64,000 bases of DNA. Source: Fremontodendron californicum. Its lineage: Eukaryota > Streptophyta > Magnoliopsida > Malvales > Malvaceae. The position numbers and the translations under genes were made by a program. The notes below the pieces were generated by a model. It was not told where the DNA came from. It did not search any database and saw only the letters and a program-made list of their open reading frames with translations. Of this stretch, positions 25,545 to 36,723 are shown in pieces. Every line of letters begins with the position of its first letter. Positions within the stretch are counted from its first letter, which is position 1. The stretch is taken from contig JAULJL010000025.1 in assembly GCA_030761205.1 (NCBI GenBank), positions 8,747,501 to 8,811,500 on the forward strand, in the 5' to 3' direction.

Positions 25545-25691
25545 CTTTCCTTTGGATGACTATTCACTATGAATATGCCTCGTTAAAACCTTGCTAAGAA
25601 AAATCAGTACGAGAAAAACTTAGTGAAGGAAAAAGAGTACAATATTCAGACGAAACTTCCTTTCAAAAATAAAATGAATTATTTAATGTCC

Positions 25692-27200
25692 TTAAATTGA
25701 AGTTGGCAATGCCTTTGTGAATAGATCTGGTAGGTTATCACTTGAGCGAATTTTGCAAATAGCAACATCACTTTTCTTCAAGAGTTCATGTGTGTAAAAG
25801 AACTTTGGTGAAATATGTTTAGTTCTATCACATTTTACATAGCCACCTTAGATTTGTATAATGCATCCTGCATTATCCTCATGCAATATAGTTGGCTTGT
25901 CATTTTCCACGAACAATCCATATGCTCTTCTAATATGTTGAATCATAGTTCTTAACCACACGTATTCATGACTTGCTTCATGAATAACCAATATTTCTGA
26001 ATGGTTTGATGAGGTAGCAGTGTTTGTTTGTTTAACAAACAGTCATGAGATAATGGTATCACCACATCTGAAGACATAACCTGTTTGTGACCGAGCTTTG
26101 TGAGGATCATAAAGATATTCAACATCAACATATCCCATTAATTCTGACTTTACTCCATTTGGGTAAAACAAACTCATATCAGTCGTGTCATGGAGATAAC
26201 GAAAAATATGTTTCACTCTATTTCAATGTCTTCATGTTGGTGCAGAATTAAACCTTGGTAGTAAATTGACTGCAAAGTTATGCCTAGTCTAGTGCAATTT
26301 GCCAGATACAAAAGTACTCCTATTGCACTAAGATATGGTACTTCAGGACCAAGAATTTCTTCATCATCTTCTCGTGGATGAAAAAAATCTCTTTTTATAT
26401 CAAGTAGTGAACAACCATTGGAGAGATTAATGGGTAAGATTTATCCATATGAAATCGTTTCAAAATCTTTTCTATATAAGATAATTGATGAATAAGAATC
26501 CCATTTCTCAAATGTTCAACTTGAAATCCAAGATAAAATTTTATCTTCCTAAGATCTTTCATTTCAAATTCCTTCTTTATGTAGTCAGCAGTATTTGAGA
26601 TCTCTTCTGGAGTTCCTACTATGTTTAAGTCATACACTGCGACCATAGCAAATCTAGAATTTATTTTCCTGATGCAAACACAAGGACAAATGACATTATT
26701 TTCATATCCATTTTTCAATAAATATTCATTTAGACGATTGTACCATATACGTCCAGACTGCTTTAATCTATACAGGGATCTTTGTAGTTTAACATAGGAA
26801 ATTTTGCTATGATTTGAATTATATGCTCTAGGCATCTTAAGTTCTTTAGGGATTTTCATGTATATGTTTTATCTAATAACCCATATAAGTAAGTTGTCAC
26901 CATGTCCATTAGACGTATGTCAAGTCCTTCAGAGACTATCAATTTAATCAAAAATCTAAAAGTAATTGCATCTATAACAGGAGAATATGTCTTTTCATAA
27001 TCTATATCAGGTTTTTGTGAAAAACCTTGTGCTACAAGTCGTGCCTTGTATCTCACAATTTCATTTAACTCGTTTCTTTTATGTACAAAGACCCATTCAT
27101 ACTTAACTGGTTTGACATCTTCAGGTGTCTGGACTACAAGTCCAAATACTTTACATTTGGTTAATGAGTCTAGCTCAGCCTTTATTGCTTCTTTTCATTT
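25692..27200 (-). pseudogene. copia reverse transcriptase / RNase H, broken
   Basis: Reverse transcriptase segments are readable at 27056-26856 (RYKARLVAQGFSQKPDIDYE, the canonical RVT_2 opening) and 26859-26395 (LYRLKQSGRIWYNRL, then KFYLGFQVEH). They lie in shifted frames. Where copia enzymes have YVDDLNIIG, this copy reads VYDLNIVG: two codons including one catalytic aspartate are gone, so the polymerase cannot work. The C-terminal RNase H region is broken by several stops but ends recognisably as SSDNLPDLFTKALPTSI followed by a stop at 25692-25694. Confidence 0.88.
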
Positions 27201-27399
27201 TGGCCAATAAATATTAGAAACAATTATATATGCAAACACATTATCAACAACAACATCATTTCTTTCTCACATATTTCCATATTTTAATGAGATCTCATAA
27301 TTTAGCGGTACCGGAACCACTTCTGGGGTTGTTTGTCTAGAAATATGAGGTTGTTGATCTATATTATTTTTGACCTCTTCTGGAGAGTCATTTTGAAAT

Positions 27400-29018
27400 G
27401 TTTTTATTTCCTTTTTCTTTTGAGAAACATAATCATTTGCACCAAAAGTTCTACCACGCTTCTAACGTACTTTAGATTCATTGACTGTCATACCCATAGG
27501 ATGTCCTACAGGGACAATTAAACTTGCAGGAATATTTGTAGTCGGTATATGTGATTTAGAGACCTGTTCAGTGTCAGTAAAAATATCTGGTGATTGATTT
27601 GCAACATTTTGCAAATGAATTATTTTTGAACTTCAAGTTCACATTGATTTGTGTGTCTATCAAGATTGGACAATATTGATGTATACCAACAAATTTCTTG
27701 TGCATTAAATCCTTTACCTTTTTATTCCCCTAATGATGGGAAAATTGATTTATCAAATTGACAATCTAAAAATCTTGCTCTAAAAAGATCACATGTTAAA
27801 AGTTCAAAATATCTAATGATAGATGGAGAGTCAAAACCAACATAAATTTCAATGATAGTACAATAGGGACATATACAGCACAACCAAAATCTTTAAGATT
27901 GTGATATGCATATGGTTAGGTACGAACTAAAGATGCAGCATGTATTATAGCTTGTCCCTAAGCAGATACATGAAGTTTTGATCTCATAAGCATAGGTCTA
28001 GCAATCAATTGTAAACATTTAATGAAGGATTCTGTTAAACCATTTTGAGTATGAACATGTGCAAGGGAATGTTCAACACTAATTCCAATAGACATGCAAT
28101 AATCATAAAAAGTTTTTGAAGTAAACTCTCCTGCATTATCTAAAAGAACTATCTTAATAGAATGGTCAGGAAAACTTGATCTTAACTTTATAATTTGAGC
28201 AAGGAATTTAGTAAAAGCAATATTACGAGTTGAAAGCAAACAAACATGTGACCATCGTGAGGAAGCATCAATTAAAACCATAAAATACCGGAATGGTCCG
28301 TAAGATGGATGAATTGGGATACAAATATTTTCTAGTATTCTTTGTAGAAAAGTGGGAGACTCAAAAGATAATTTAGATGGAGAAAGTCTAACAATTAATT
28401 GACCTTAAGCACAAGAAGAACAAAAATAATCATCAGGCAAAAGGATTTTCTGATCCTTTAATGAGTGTCCATGTGTATTTTCAGTGATACTTCGCATCAT
28501 GGTTGAACTTAGATGGCCAAGACGTTCATGCCAAAGTATAAAAGTTTTAGGATCTGAGCACTTCCGATGCATAAAATTTGATTCAACTATCCTTATTTTT
28601 GTGAAATATAAGCAAGATGAGAAACTCAAAAGTTTCTCTAATATGAACTTCTGATTCGAAACTGTAGAGGTAATATAATGATATTCCACGTCTCCTTCAG
28701 TTTTTGTTTCAACATGATACCCATTGCGACGTATATCATTGAAACTTAGTAGATTTTTTAGGGCTCTACTAGAATATAACGCATCATCAATATATATTTT
28801 ATTCCATTTGAAAACATAATGTGGACTCTTCCAGAGCCATCAATTACATTTGCATAACCAGATATTGGATTAACATTAGTTTCAGCTAATGTTAATTGTA
28901 AGAAATATTTTCTATCATGAAGAATTGTGCGAGTTGTACCACCATCCACTAAACATATGATAACCTTTAAAATAACATAAATATAAATATATCTCATTAG
29001 TAGACAAATCCATCCCAA
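27400..29018 (-). pseudogene. copia protease, pre-integrase and integrase region, broken
   Basis: On the minus strand in order: protease motif VDGGTTRTILHDRKYF (29018-28758; usual DSG is DGG), pre-integrase zinc motif HERLGH with CSSC (28689-28405), and integrase core (28281-27958) with VLIDASSRW, LDNAGEFTSK and GLTESF, which hold the three acidic DDE residues. The frames are separated by stops and shifts. Beyond 27958 the integrase tail toward the reverse transcriptase is heavily decayed. Confidence 0.85.
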
Positions 29019-29301
29019 TTAAATGACCCATTTTGCTATTAGGATCTTCAAAAAAATCAGAAACATCAAAATCATATTTAGAGAAGATTCATTATCATAA
29101 GTAGGATCAACAGGTTCAAATAAATTTATTTTAGCATTTTTTTTCTTTTAGTGATGCTTTGTAAAGATCAACTAGATGTTTTTGAGTCTAACATATACGA
29201 GATCAATGACATTTATAATATTTAAAGAATGACCTTTTGTTCCATACCTATAGATAATATTGTCATTATTTTGCACTTTATTACTCTTTTTCGGAATTTC
29301 C

Positions 29302-30040
29302 TCATTTTTGTCCCACTTTTTTTTTTATTCCATTTAGCACATTTGCTTTTAGAACTTGAATGATGATTATCATGAGTCCAATAAATTTTTTTCTACCGCG
29401 ATCCTTTTTAAAACCACGGACTCGTCCACGACTTTGAGAAAATGCTACATTCACTTCAGGGAATGGTGTTAAGCTAGTAGGATGAGATTGATGGTTTTTC
29501 ATCAAAAGCTCATTATTTTGTTCAGCCACAAGTAAACAAGAAATTTGCTTAGAATATTTTATGAATCTATGCACTCGATATTGCTTCAGCAAGAGCATAT
29601 TCGAGACATGAAAAATTGAATATGTTTTTTCGAACATATCTTCATCAGTGATATTCTCTCCATATAATTTCAATTGAGAGCTTAATCTTAAACAATGCTG
29701 AATTATATTCACTTACGGTTTTGAAATCTTGTAGCCGTAAGTGTATCTACTCATATTGATCTTTTTGAAGAATCACCGTTTTTGGTGTTCATATCTTTCC
29801 TTTTAGTTATTCCAAAGGGCTAATGGGTCTTTAATAGTAAGGTACTCAATTTTTAATTCTTCATGTAAATGGTATCGAAGGAAAAACATTAATTTTGTGC
29901 GATCCTGCAGGGATGCTAGGTTTCCTTCTTGAATAGTATTTCCAAGATTCATAACTTCAAAATGAATCTCAACATCATGACAAATAATTTCTTTCAGAAA
30001 TATCAAGAACAACGAATTCAAATTTCGTAAGATTTGTCAT
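29302..30040 (-). pseudogene. copia gag, broken
   Basis: The probable start ATG is at 30040-30038 (MTNLTKFEFVVLDIS), followed within ~20 codons by a frameshift around the usual NYLSW motif. The frame 30021-29803 continues with EIHFEVMNLGNTIQ and TKLMFFLRYHLHEEL, typical of the copia-type gag (UBN2) domain. Frame 29712-29302 carries LSSQLKLYGENITDEDMFEK and a basic GRVRGFKKDRGRKK tail. The zinc knuckle downstream (near 29230) has lost its cysteines. Confidence 0.82.
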
Positions 30041-30264
30041 TGTAAAAATACTTGATATAATAAATAAAAAATCCAAAGTCAGGTGGACATTAAGAATCTA
30101 AAAAAATACTCATTTCACATATATCATATTATAGAACATGTAAAGATATATACTTTTGCAAATAATATATACTAGATTTTTAGATAACACATGTTAGAGA
30201 AAGCAAAATTCTTACCTTGATATAATGAAAGGAAACTTGAGGGACTTTACTACCGTTAGAGACT

Positions 30265-30281
30265 TGATCATGCTGATAACG
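30265..30281 (-). other. Putative primer binding site of the copia element
   Basis: Directly inside the 5' LTR the minus strand reads CGTTATCAGCATGATC. A CGTTATCAGCACG-type sequence in this position is common in plant copia elements. The primer tRNA cannot be assigned from this alone. Confidence 0.55.
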
Positions 30282-30584
30282 TGTTATAAATAAAATAAAA
30301 AGAGTAAATAAAGAGATATCAAGACAAAGAAAATATGAACTTTCAAAGTCTAATTCTTCAGGAACTAGCTATGTTACCAAGCCTTTTTCTATTACTACTT
30401 CTTGGATATAAACCCATCCTTATATAGGACTCCAAGAATCATTAGGGAGGGGAGAATATATTTCTCAATACAATGTACCATAATTATTATGTACATAATA
30501 ATTAATCTAATTCATTCACCACATGCATTCATCCTAATCTTGTCATCCACCACATGCATTAATATACCATATGCATGTATAACA
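30282..30584 (-). repeat. 5' LTR of the copia element
   Basis: 303 bp with TGTTATA...TATAACA ends. On the minus strand it contains CCTATATAAGGATGGG, a plausible TATA box for retrotransposon transcription, conserved in both LTRs. Confidence 0.9.
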
Positions 30585-30639
30585 TGATCATGTTTGTTGT
30601 AATTTTTTTTTTATCACTTAACATTATCATATAATCATT

Positions 30640-33480
30640 CAATTCAATTAATGAGCTTATGTTTCCTCTAATTTTTAATTTGTTCTTGCGAGCCATGCAG
30701 CTGAAGACTCAGGACTTGCTTCATATGTTGCTTGACTCGATCTGGAGATTTTTTGGTTAATTTATAATCTATATGCTATATTTTTGAATAGCAACCATAA
30801 TTTGATTTCTCATTTATAATGTTCAAAGTTTAAGAGAATGTAGACAAGAAAAACATTCATTTGTTTTTTATGATACTGCTAAAAATCATGAAGTCCAGAG
30901 ACAATTTTTTGTATTCAAAATTTGTCTAAAAGCTTAGGAAATATGAAATATAGCTAATTTATCTATAATACACTCTACAATTATTATACTCAAATTCATT
31001 AACTTATAATATACTTCAATATTTTTGAAATTGATTAATTTTGCATCTAATGAAAGTTAATTAGAAGTTAATAATGACCTAAATTACAAGACACCAGTTG
31101 GCCATGTTGCACTATTGGGGATGGCTTCAACAAGCGACAATTAATCCCTGAGAAAATCCATGAATATTCTTTGGTGGTTCAGAAAGTTGAGGGGACTTCT
31201 GAATATATGAATATTGCGAGGACAAGGAATCAAATCTAATTCAAGTCCTTTGGTGGTTCAAAAAGTTGAAAATCTTAACCCCAATTCAATGAATATTTCT
31301 TTTTTTGCATGAGTTGATTATATGGCAATATCAATAGCAAGCAAGAGAGCTAGCTTTAAAGGTTTGGATTTTTAGTACCCATGCATAAAAAACAATAGAG
31401 ACCGATCCATATTGAAAAGGATTGATTCTTAACCTGTTTTTACTGTCAATAAAACATCACATTTGGCTGTCAAAAGCCACAGAGATCATTTAACATCAAA
31501 AGGATCGATCCTAAACCCCATTTGAATGTAAAAAAAAAATGACATTTTACATGTTTCTACTTACAATATAACTACAACCTTCTCTAACTATTCCTTTCAA
31601 GAACTATCAAATATAATATACATCACATTATCTTTGTGGACCTAATATACTGTACAGGTTAGATTTAGGACTCTCAAATTAATGCAGCCAGATACAAGTC
31701 TCATTATATGGCCACATTGGTCACCCCCACACATTTGCTGAGCCCAATTTCTGCCAATGACTTGCAATTAGTGCTAATGACTTGGAAACTAGACTAAAAA
31801 ATTCTAGCCCCATCAATTCTGATCATTTCAAAGTGGTTTACCTTCTTTATCCAATGCAGAAAGGTTGTAGAAAGTTCCTGTCATGAAAATCCATGTTCTG
31901 CAACCATTAATTGAAATTCCAAAATTATAATATTATCCAATATGCAAAACAAGGATAATGGTTAATGATGTTCAATGAGTAATGGACCATGCAGCATTAT
32001 AGATTTAATGACACAATATACAATAATTACACCTTGACCCTGCATTTCTGTTAAAAGTTAAAGCCACCAATGATGTAGCCTCAAATATATTAAACTTGAA
32101 TAAAGAAGTGAATGATCTATTTATCACATAAACTATCATTATCTTCATTTTACATTACGATCATGCTTACCTGTAATGATAACAATTTTATGCATAATTT
32201 CAACAATTGCACATTACCTCAGATATCATAGCTGGCATTCTTCACTGATTCCAAATGTAAGTCTCTCTTTGCATATGACAAAATAAATCGTAACGGACGG
32301 AAAAATTAAAACGTGAGGCCCAAATGTCAAAGCAGGCAAGAACAATATGGATGTGTCAGATGAATTATCTGGTTGGGGTTTCGATTTAGAGGGTTAGGGG
32401 TAGGGTTTCAAGTTTTTTTTTAGTTTGATGATTTTGGAAGAGAGGGGTTTGGCTATAGGGGGTGAGAGTTACCGAGTTAACAAGTTTCATCAAATTTATT
32501 ATTATTTTTTTGTTTCAACAATTAGATGAATCATTTTCTATCTAACAATCAATATTTATTGAATCTGATATGAACCTTTATATTAAGTAACTTTCCTTAG
32601 AATTTTTCATATATGCAACTCACAACAGTTGCTAACTTCACAACTAGGTGGGGAAGTGTAAGGCTGCCAAGAAGCTCAAACTCCCAGGTAGCCATTAATT
32701 ATAGTTAAAAGTCAGACTCCCAGAGATCCATTTGTGAAACAAAAAAAATTCTGCTGTAATTTCAACCCTGACCACCCAGGGGCACTACATGGAAAGGCAG
32801 TAAAATATCCATATCATGAGAAGTAGAGAGGAATAGGAGTAGAGTTAAAAACCATCTGAGCATCCCTCAAACAAAAGCAAGGTAATAATTGTCAAAAAAT
32901 CCAACATGAGAATCGAATAGCTCAACCAAACCATATATATAATCACTAACAATAACAATCACGAACAGTTCAATTAAAGCAATATATCAGATTAGCAATC
33001 ACAGGAAACATATTTATTCTAGAATATTTTGGAAGTAACAACAGGAAAACCAGTCTATCATTGAGAATAATACAACATTATTCCAGATATTTTGGCATTT
33101 ATAATAACTTACTATTACTAAACTTTTCAGTCTAAATTTTTGTATCTAAAGCATTCATACAGATAAAATACCAAACAAAAGGTTAGTTCAAATTTAACAA
33201 AGGTACACTAGTTTTTGCACTCTACTGAAAATTGCCCATATGCCTATATATACTGTTAATTGCTTCAGATCATCATATGCCTAACTTTGTCTCTGCGATA
33301 CACACACAATAATATACAACTTTCAAATATGAATGCATACACTTGCATGTGTGCAGAAACACAATAGCACACATGGGAATGATTCCATTCTCTATGTCTC
33401 TGCAATCTTGAAACTCTTATTTGGACATAATTTCTATCTTTTCACTACTGTTTCTATCACTAAACTTGGTAATCCTCCTA
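30640..33480. other. Intergenic sequence, no gene recognised
   Basis: No continuous coding signal. A few minus-strand stretches look exon-like, for example 31843-31899 (MTGTFYNLSALDKE with plausible AG and GT borders), but I could not link them to the gene at 33579-35463. A T/G-rich block at ~32390-32570 is related to 37950-38150. Confidence 0.4.
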
Positions 33481-33578
33481 TGCACTTATTAATAAATATT
33501 CGGGTGATGGGAAAATTTCGCCAGATATGTCCTACAAGTACGTCATAATTCATAAAGTACTAATATGATTAGCATTAC

Positions 33579-35463
33579 CATAATATTAGAAAGAAAGTCG
33601 CACCTTGCCATAATTATCTCAAGCATTTCCTGATCTGATGCATTCTCTGTGAACTTTTTACCCTTTGTCTGCTCACTAAAGGCCAATAACATTCTACAAA
33701 CCATGAAAGCAGTTATGTCCAGAAAAAGCATTTGACATGGCTGTCTAGAATATAGCAATTACCTTAGAATGAATGAAAAGAATTTCATAAATCCAATCAC
33801 CATAGAAAAGAAAGGGATGAAATAGTGAAGCAGGAAGAATCTAGAACCAAATAAAACAAACATCAAGCAACTTACATCTCTAGAAGAATCCAAGTTCTTT
33901 TGTTTTGATAACTCAAGCAAAGATTAGAGTATTATGAACAGAAAAAAGTACAAATCTTTTTGTACATATGAAGGCCCATTGGGAGGAAGAAAATTTACCT
34001 GTGGAGAGAACTGGAAGTCAACAGAACTTCCTCCATATCCATCACATCTTTCTGCTTTTTCTTAAATGTATCCAAAAGTTTATCTCTAATTGACAAAAGC
34101 TGAAGATAAATTGAGTTTAGCATCAACGAAACTAGTTGCATTCTCAAGTATTCATAAAAATAGCCAATACAATACAAGACTTGGAGGAGAGAGAAATGTA
34201 AAAACAACCATCAATGTCAGAACTTCCCATCAGACGGCTATGCCAAAGGAGCCAGAAAGAACTGAAAGGCCAACTGCACCACATGTATACCGGATCCAGT
34301 AACGAGTTACTTTCCTTGGTTTTTGGTGCTTAGCTACCTAAGAGCAAGGTAGGAAAATAAGCAATACATCCCAAAAATTAATTGACATAAAATGCAATAA
34401 CCTTAATGAACAAGCCAGCTGGTTAATAAAATACTGTCCAACTTCATTGCAACAAGGATTAAAGATAAAGGATTTATTACCATGAGAGCTAAGTAAGAGT
34501 CCAGTTCCTATAGATTCTTATAAACCAAGTTGATAGCACCACTAACTTCACAAGGTGTCCATTGAGACTCTTCCTGATTGATTTCTGGCAATTTCTCAAA
34601 TAGTAGGGGAAGTGAATAGGTTCCATCAACAGAATAATCACTCTGCATAGTTTTTGTACATGAAAATTGGAACCTAGAAGTTTTTAACAAGGTAATATAG
34701 CAGTAAGTCTAAAATGCTTTTGATAAGAGTGAAAATGTTGCAAATGCAATTACAGAAAGATATATATCAATATAGTTACCTGACGCAATGCATGAAGGTG
34801 GCCAATCGATGCCTCCAACTTAGAAAATAAGCTATTAAGAGTAACCATTAGTGAGGAAAATGACTTATTTGGATCTTTTACTAACTCCTCTCCATATTTG
34901 TCAACTTCCACATAAAACTAGTGAAAAAAAAAAAGAAAAGCAATGAATCCTTGATTAATTATGCATGGCAAAGAAAAAACAACAATGCCTATATGTGCAG
35001 TTATCAAGCCTACAAAACTACTACATACTTAAAGTTAGGTCTATCTATGGTTTTTGGAAATGTGAAAGAAAAAGAACAAGAAAAAAATTACCAAGATTGC
35101 AAAGAGTATCAACAGATGATAGGCTTCCTTATCATGGTCAAAACACAGCATGGCAATACACAACTAGAACAAGATGGAGAAAACCTCAGCCAAATATGGA
35201 ATATTCAAGCATTTTAATCTAAAAATCCTGATTGTGAAAAGTTTATACTCTTCTTTCACACATTTTCTTGTGGAAACATTAACAGCCAATGAGTATATGC
35301 ACATGAATTAACAACTTACATACTGTTGTAGAGAAGTACTCCAAACTGCAATCTGTCATTGAATTAGAGAATCTGTGATTTCCAAATCATCTAAAAAACA
35401 CAACTAGTAAAATCTAGCAAATATTACTTTACCTGACAAAATTCCACAGAGTTCCACATCAGA
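33579..35463 (-). pseudogene. Unrecognised multi-exon gene with an in-frame stop (partial model)
   Basis: Six minus-strand exons join with consistent phase and GT-AG borders: 35463-35433, 35352-35320, 34917-34780, 34642-34481, 34099-33999, 33693-33579. They give ~193 residues of protein-like sequence, e.g. FYVEVDKYGEELVKDP, SLFSKLEASIGHLHALRQ, SLPLLFEKLPEINQEES, IRDKLLDTFKKKQKDVMDME and DQEMLEIIMARCDFLSNIM. It is helical, rich in Leu, Lys and Glu, with no signal or membrane segment. Codon 45 of the fourth exon is TAG (34510-34508), and the frame continues with protein-like residues after it, so a nonsense change is likely. A possible next exon starts at 33531. I do not recognise the family; both ends of the gene are unknown. 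Confidence 0.6.
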
Positions 35464-35863
35464 CTAACATTCATTCCTACGATTGAGAAGTTTGCAAACA
35501 AAACAAAATTTCAAAAGCTCTGGCAAGGGTAGATGAGAAGATTGAATGTATCCTAACCATCTAAGAACGTCACAAAGATTTTTAGGGATTGCAATTTCTT
35601 TTAATAATAATTAGGGATTGCAAATATTTTGAAAGGGGATATAATACAGGTGAAAAAGGATAGAGAAAAAGAGAACCTTAAGAGAGAAAGAGCATGTGGA
35701 GAGATAGAGAGTTGATGAAAATGAGAAGACGTCATGAACACGAAGGCGACAGCGACGGTATGGATGATCAAAAAGTTGGCGGCAGAGAGAAACGATAGGG
35801 TTGAGAGGATTTTTTTTTTTTTTTACGAATGTTAGCATTTTTTTTCAAAATGATAATGGGTTT

Positions 35864-36063
35864 TTTATTATTAAACCCAAAATTTTGGGTTAAAAGTTTT
35901 TTAACTTCTCTTATTATTTGGGTCGTCCCAAAAACATGTTAATATAATGAATTAGGGACGATTTTTTTAGATCATCCTAAATATGGTTGAGTTTATGATA
36001 TTAGGGACGATTACCTTTAATCATCCCCTTAGCTCGTCTCTATTACTCTCTGATTTTGTAGTG
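35864..36063. mobile_element. Terminal fragment of a CACTA-like element
   Basis: Ends CTGATTTTGTAGTG at 36063, the reverse of a CACTACAAAATCAG terminus. Just inside are repeated AGGGACGATT units and their complements (AATCATCC), like CACTA subterminal repeats. The matching left terminus was not found, so it is a fragment or its partner has decayed. Confidence 0.6.
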
Positions 36064-36169
36064 TTAGCAATTTCTCCACCGTTTATCCTGCGGTATCGTG
36101 TGTGTTTGTGAATACTTAAGAATCTAAAATTCATTACAAAAAAGTTCAATTGGAAAGAGCAGAATGCAA

Positions 36170-36347
36170 ACCATTGGATATTCTCTAGCTTGTATTAAAA
36201 CCTCCACTTCATTGTTTCTTTTAACATTTTGCTTGCCTTCTTTGTATTCTAGTTCCTTGCTCTGAGGTATCTTGATATTGATGCATCCGAACAAAGTACT
36301 GGTAGCTTGTCAGCTATTGGGCCAATCAGTTTTCTAACATCATTAAT
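36170..36347 (-). pseudogene. Sec14-like (CRAL-TRIO N-terminal) exon, decayed
   Basis: After a good acceptor (CTTCACTTCAG) the minus strand encodes INDVRKLIGPIADKL and CSDASISRYLRARN, then a TAG, then NTKKASKMLKETMKWR, a second stop, and YKLENIQW. Plant Sec14-like phosphatidylinositol transfer proteins carry RYLRARNWN...KAxKMLKxTLKWRxxYKPE at this place, so the first stop replaces the conserved Trp (TGG to TAG). The lipid-binding CRAL-TRIO core that should follow is not present nearby. A broken, isolated exon. Confidence 0.8.
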
Positions 36348-36516
36348 CTGAAGTGAAGGGGAGTCAATTAGTTGGACCTTCTGACAATTCAGTTTATTTA
36401 GAATTTTACCTAACTTCTCAGAAGAAACTCTTACTATTATTATCTTACAATTTTGCAATCTACCTTTTCAATGGTAACAAAGTTTAAGACAATATAAACT
36501 ATTCTTCCTATAAGGA

Positions 36517-36723
36517 TTAGAAAAAGAAAAAAAATTTAAAATGATATTTTTTGAAGCATTCTGGTGCACTGTTTTGGTTGACAACATCATGCAAAAGCTG
36601 AGAAAAAGTTACTGATAATACTACTCTATCCCAGTATTCCTTCTTCCATATACTTAAGAGCTTATCTCTCCAACTTGCTATTAGCAATTCCAACTTATAT
36701 CTGTCATGTAATATCCTCCACAA
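36517..36723 (-). pseudogene. Protein-like fragment of unknown family
   Basis: A 68-codon frame beginning MWRILHDRYKLELL and continuing SWRDKLLSIWKKEYWDRV and FSQLLHDVVNQNSAPE before it degenerates into poly-Phe from a T-rich run. Trp-rich, charged composition unlike the AT-driven shadow frames around it suggests former coding sequence. It is on the same strand as, and ~1 kb upstream of, the unrecognised gene, so it may be one of its earlier exons; no splice link was established. Confidence 0.35.

Larger units (their letters stand above)
25242..30584 (-). mobile_element. Ty1-copia LTR retrotransposon, structurally complete, coding region dead
   Basis: Two LTRs of 303 bp (25242-25544 and 30282-30584) enclose gag, protease, integrase and reverse transcriptase/RNase H remnants in the Ty1-copia order on the minus strand. 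Flanks TGGTC (25237-25241) and TGATC (30585-30589) are a 5-bp target duplication with one change. The reconstructed site reads straight through the 127-bp satellite monomer. By eye the LTRs differ at ~16 of 303 positions (~95% identical), so the insertion is not recent. Confidence 0.93.

Noticed and set aside
34921..35222. Two overlapping plus-strand frames (98 and 85 codons)
   Set aside because: They lie antisense to an intron of the minus-strand gene model, are Lys/Gln-rich from A-rich sequence and show no motif.
33579..36723. Assignment of the unrecognised gene to midasin or another large AAA protein
   Set aside because: A vague resemblance came to mind, but no MIDAS or AAA motif is visible and I could not match any segment firmly, so no name is given.
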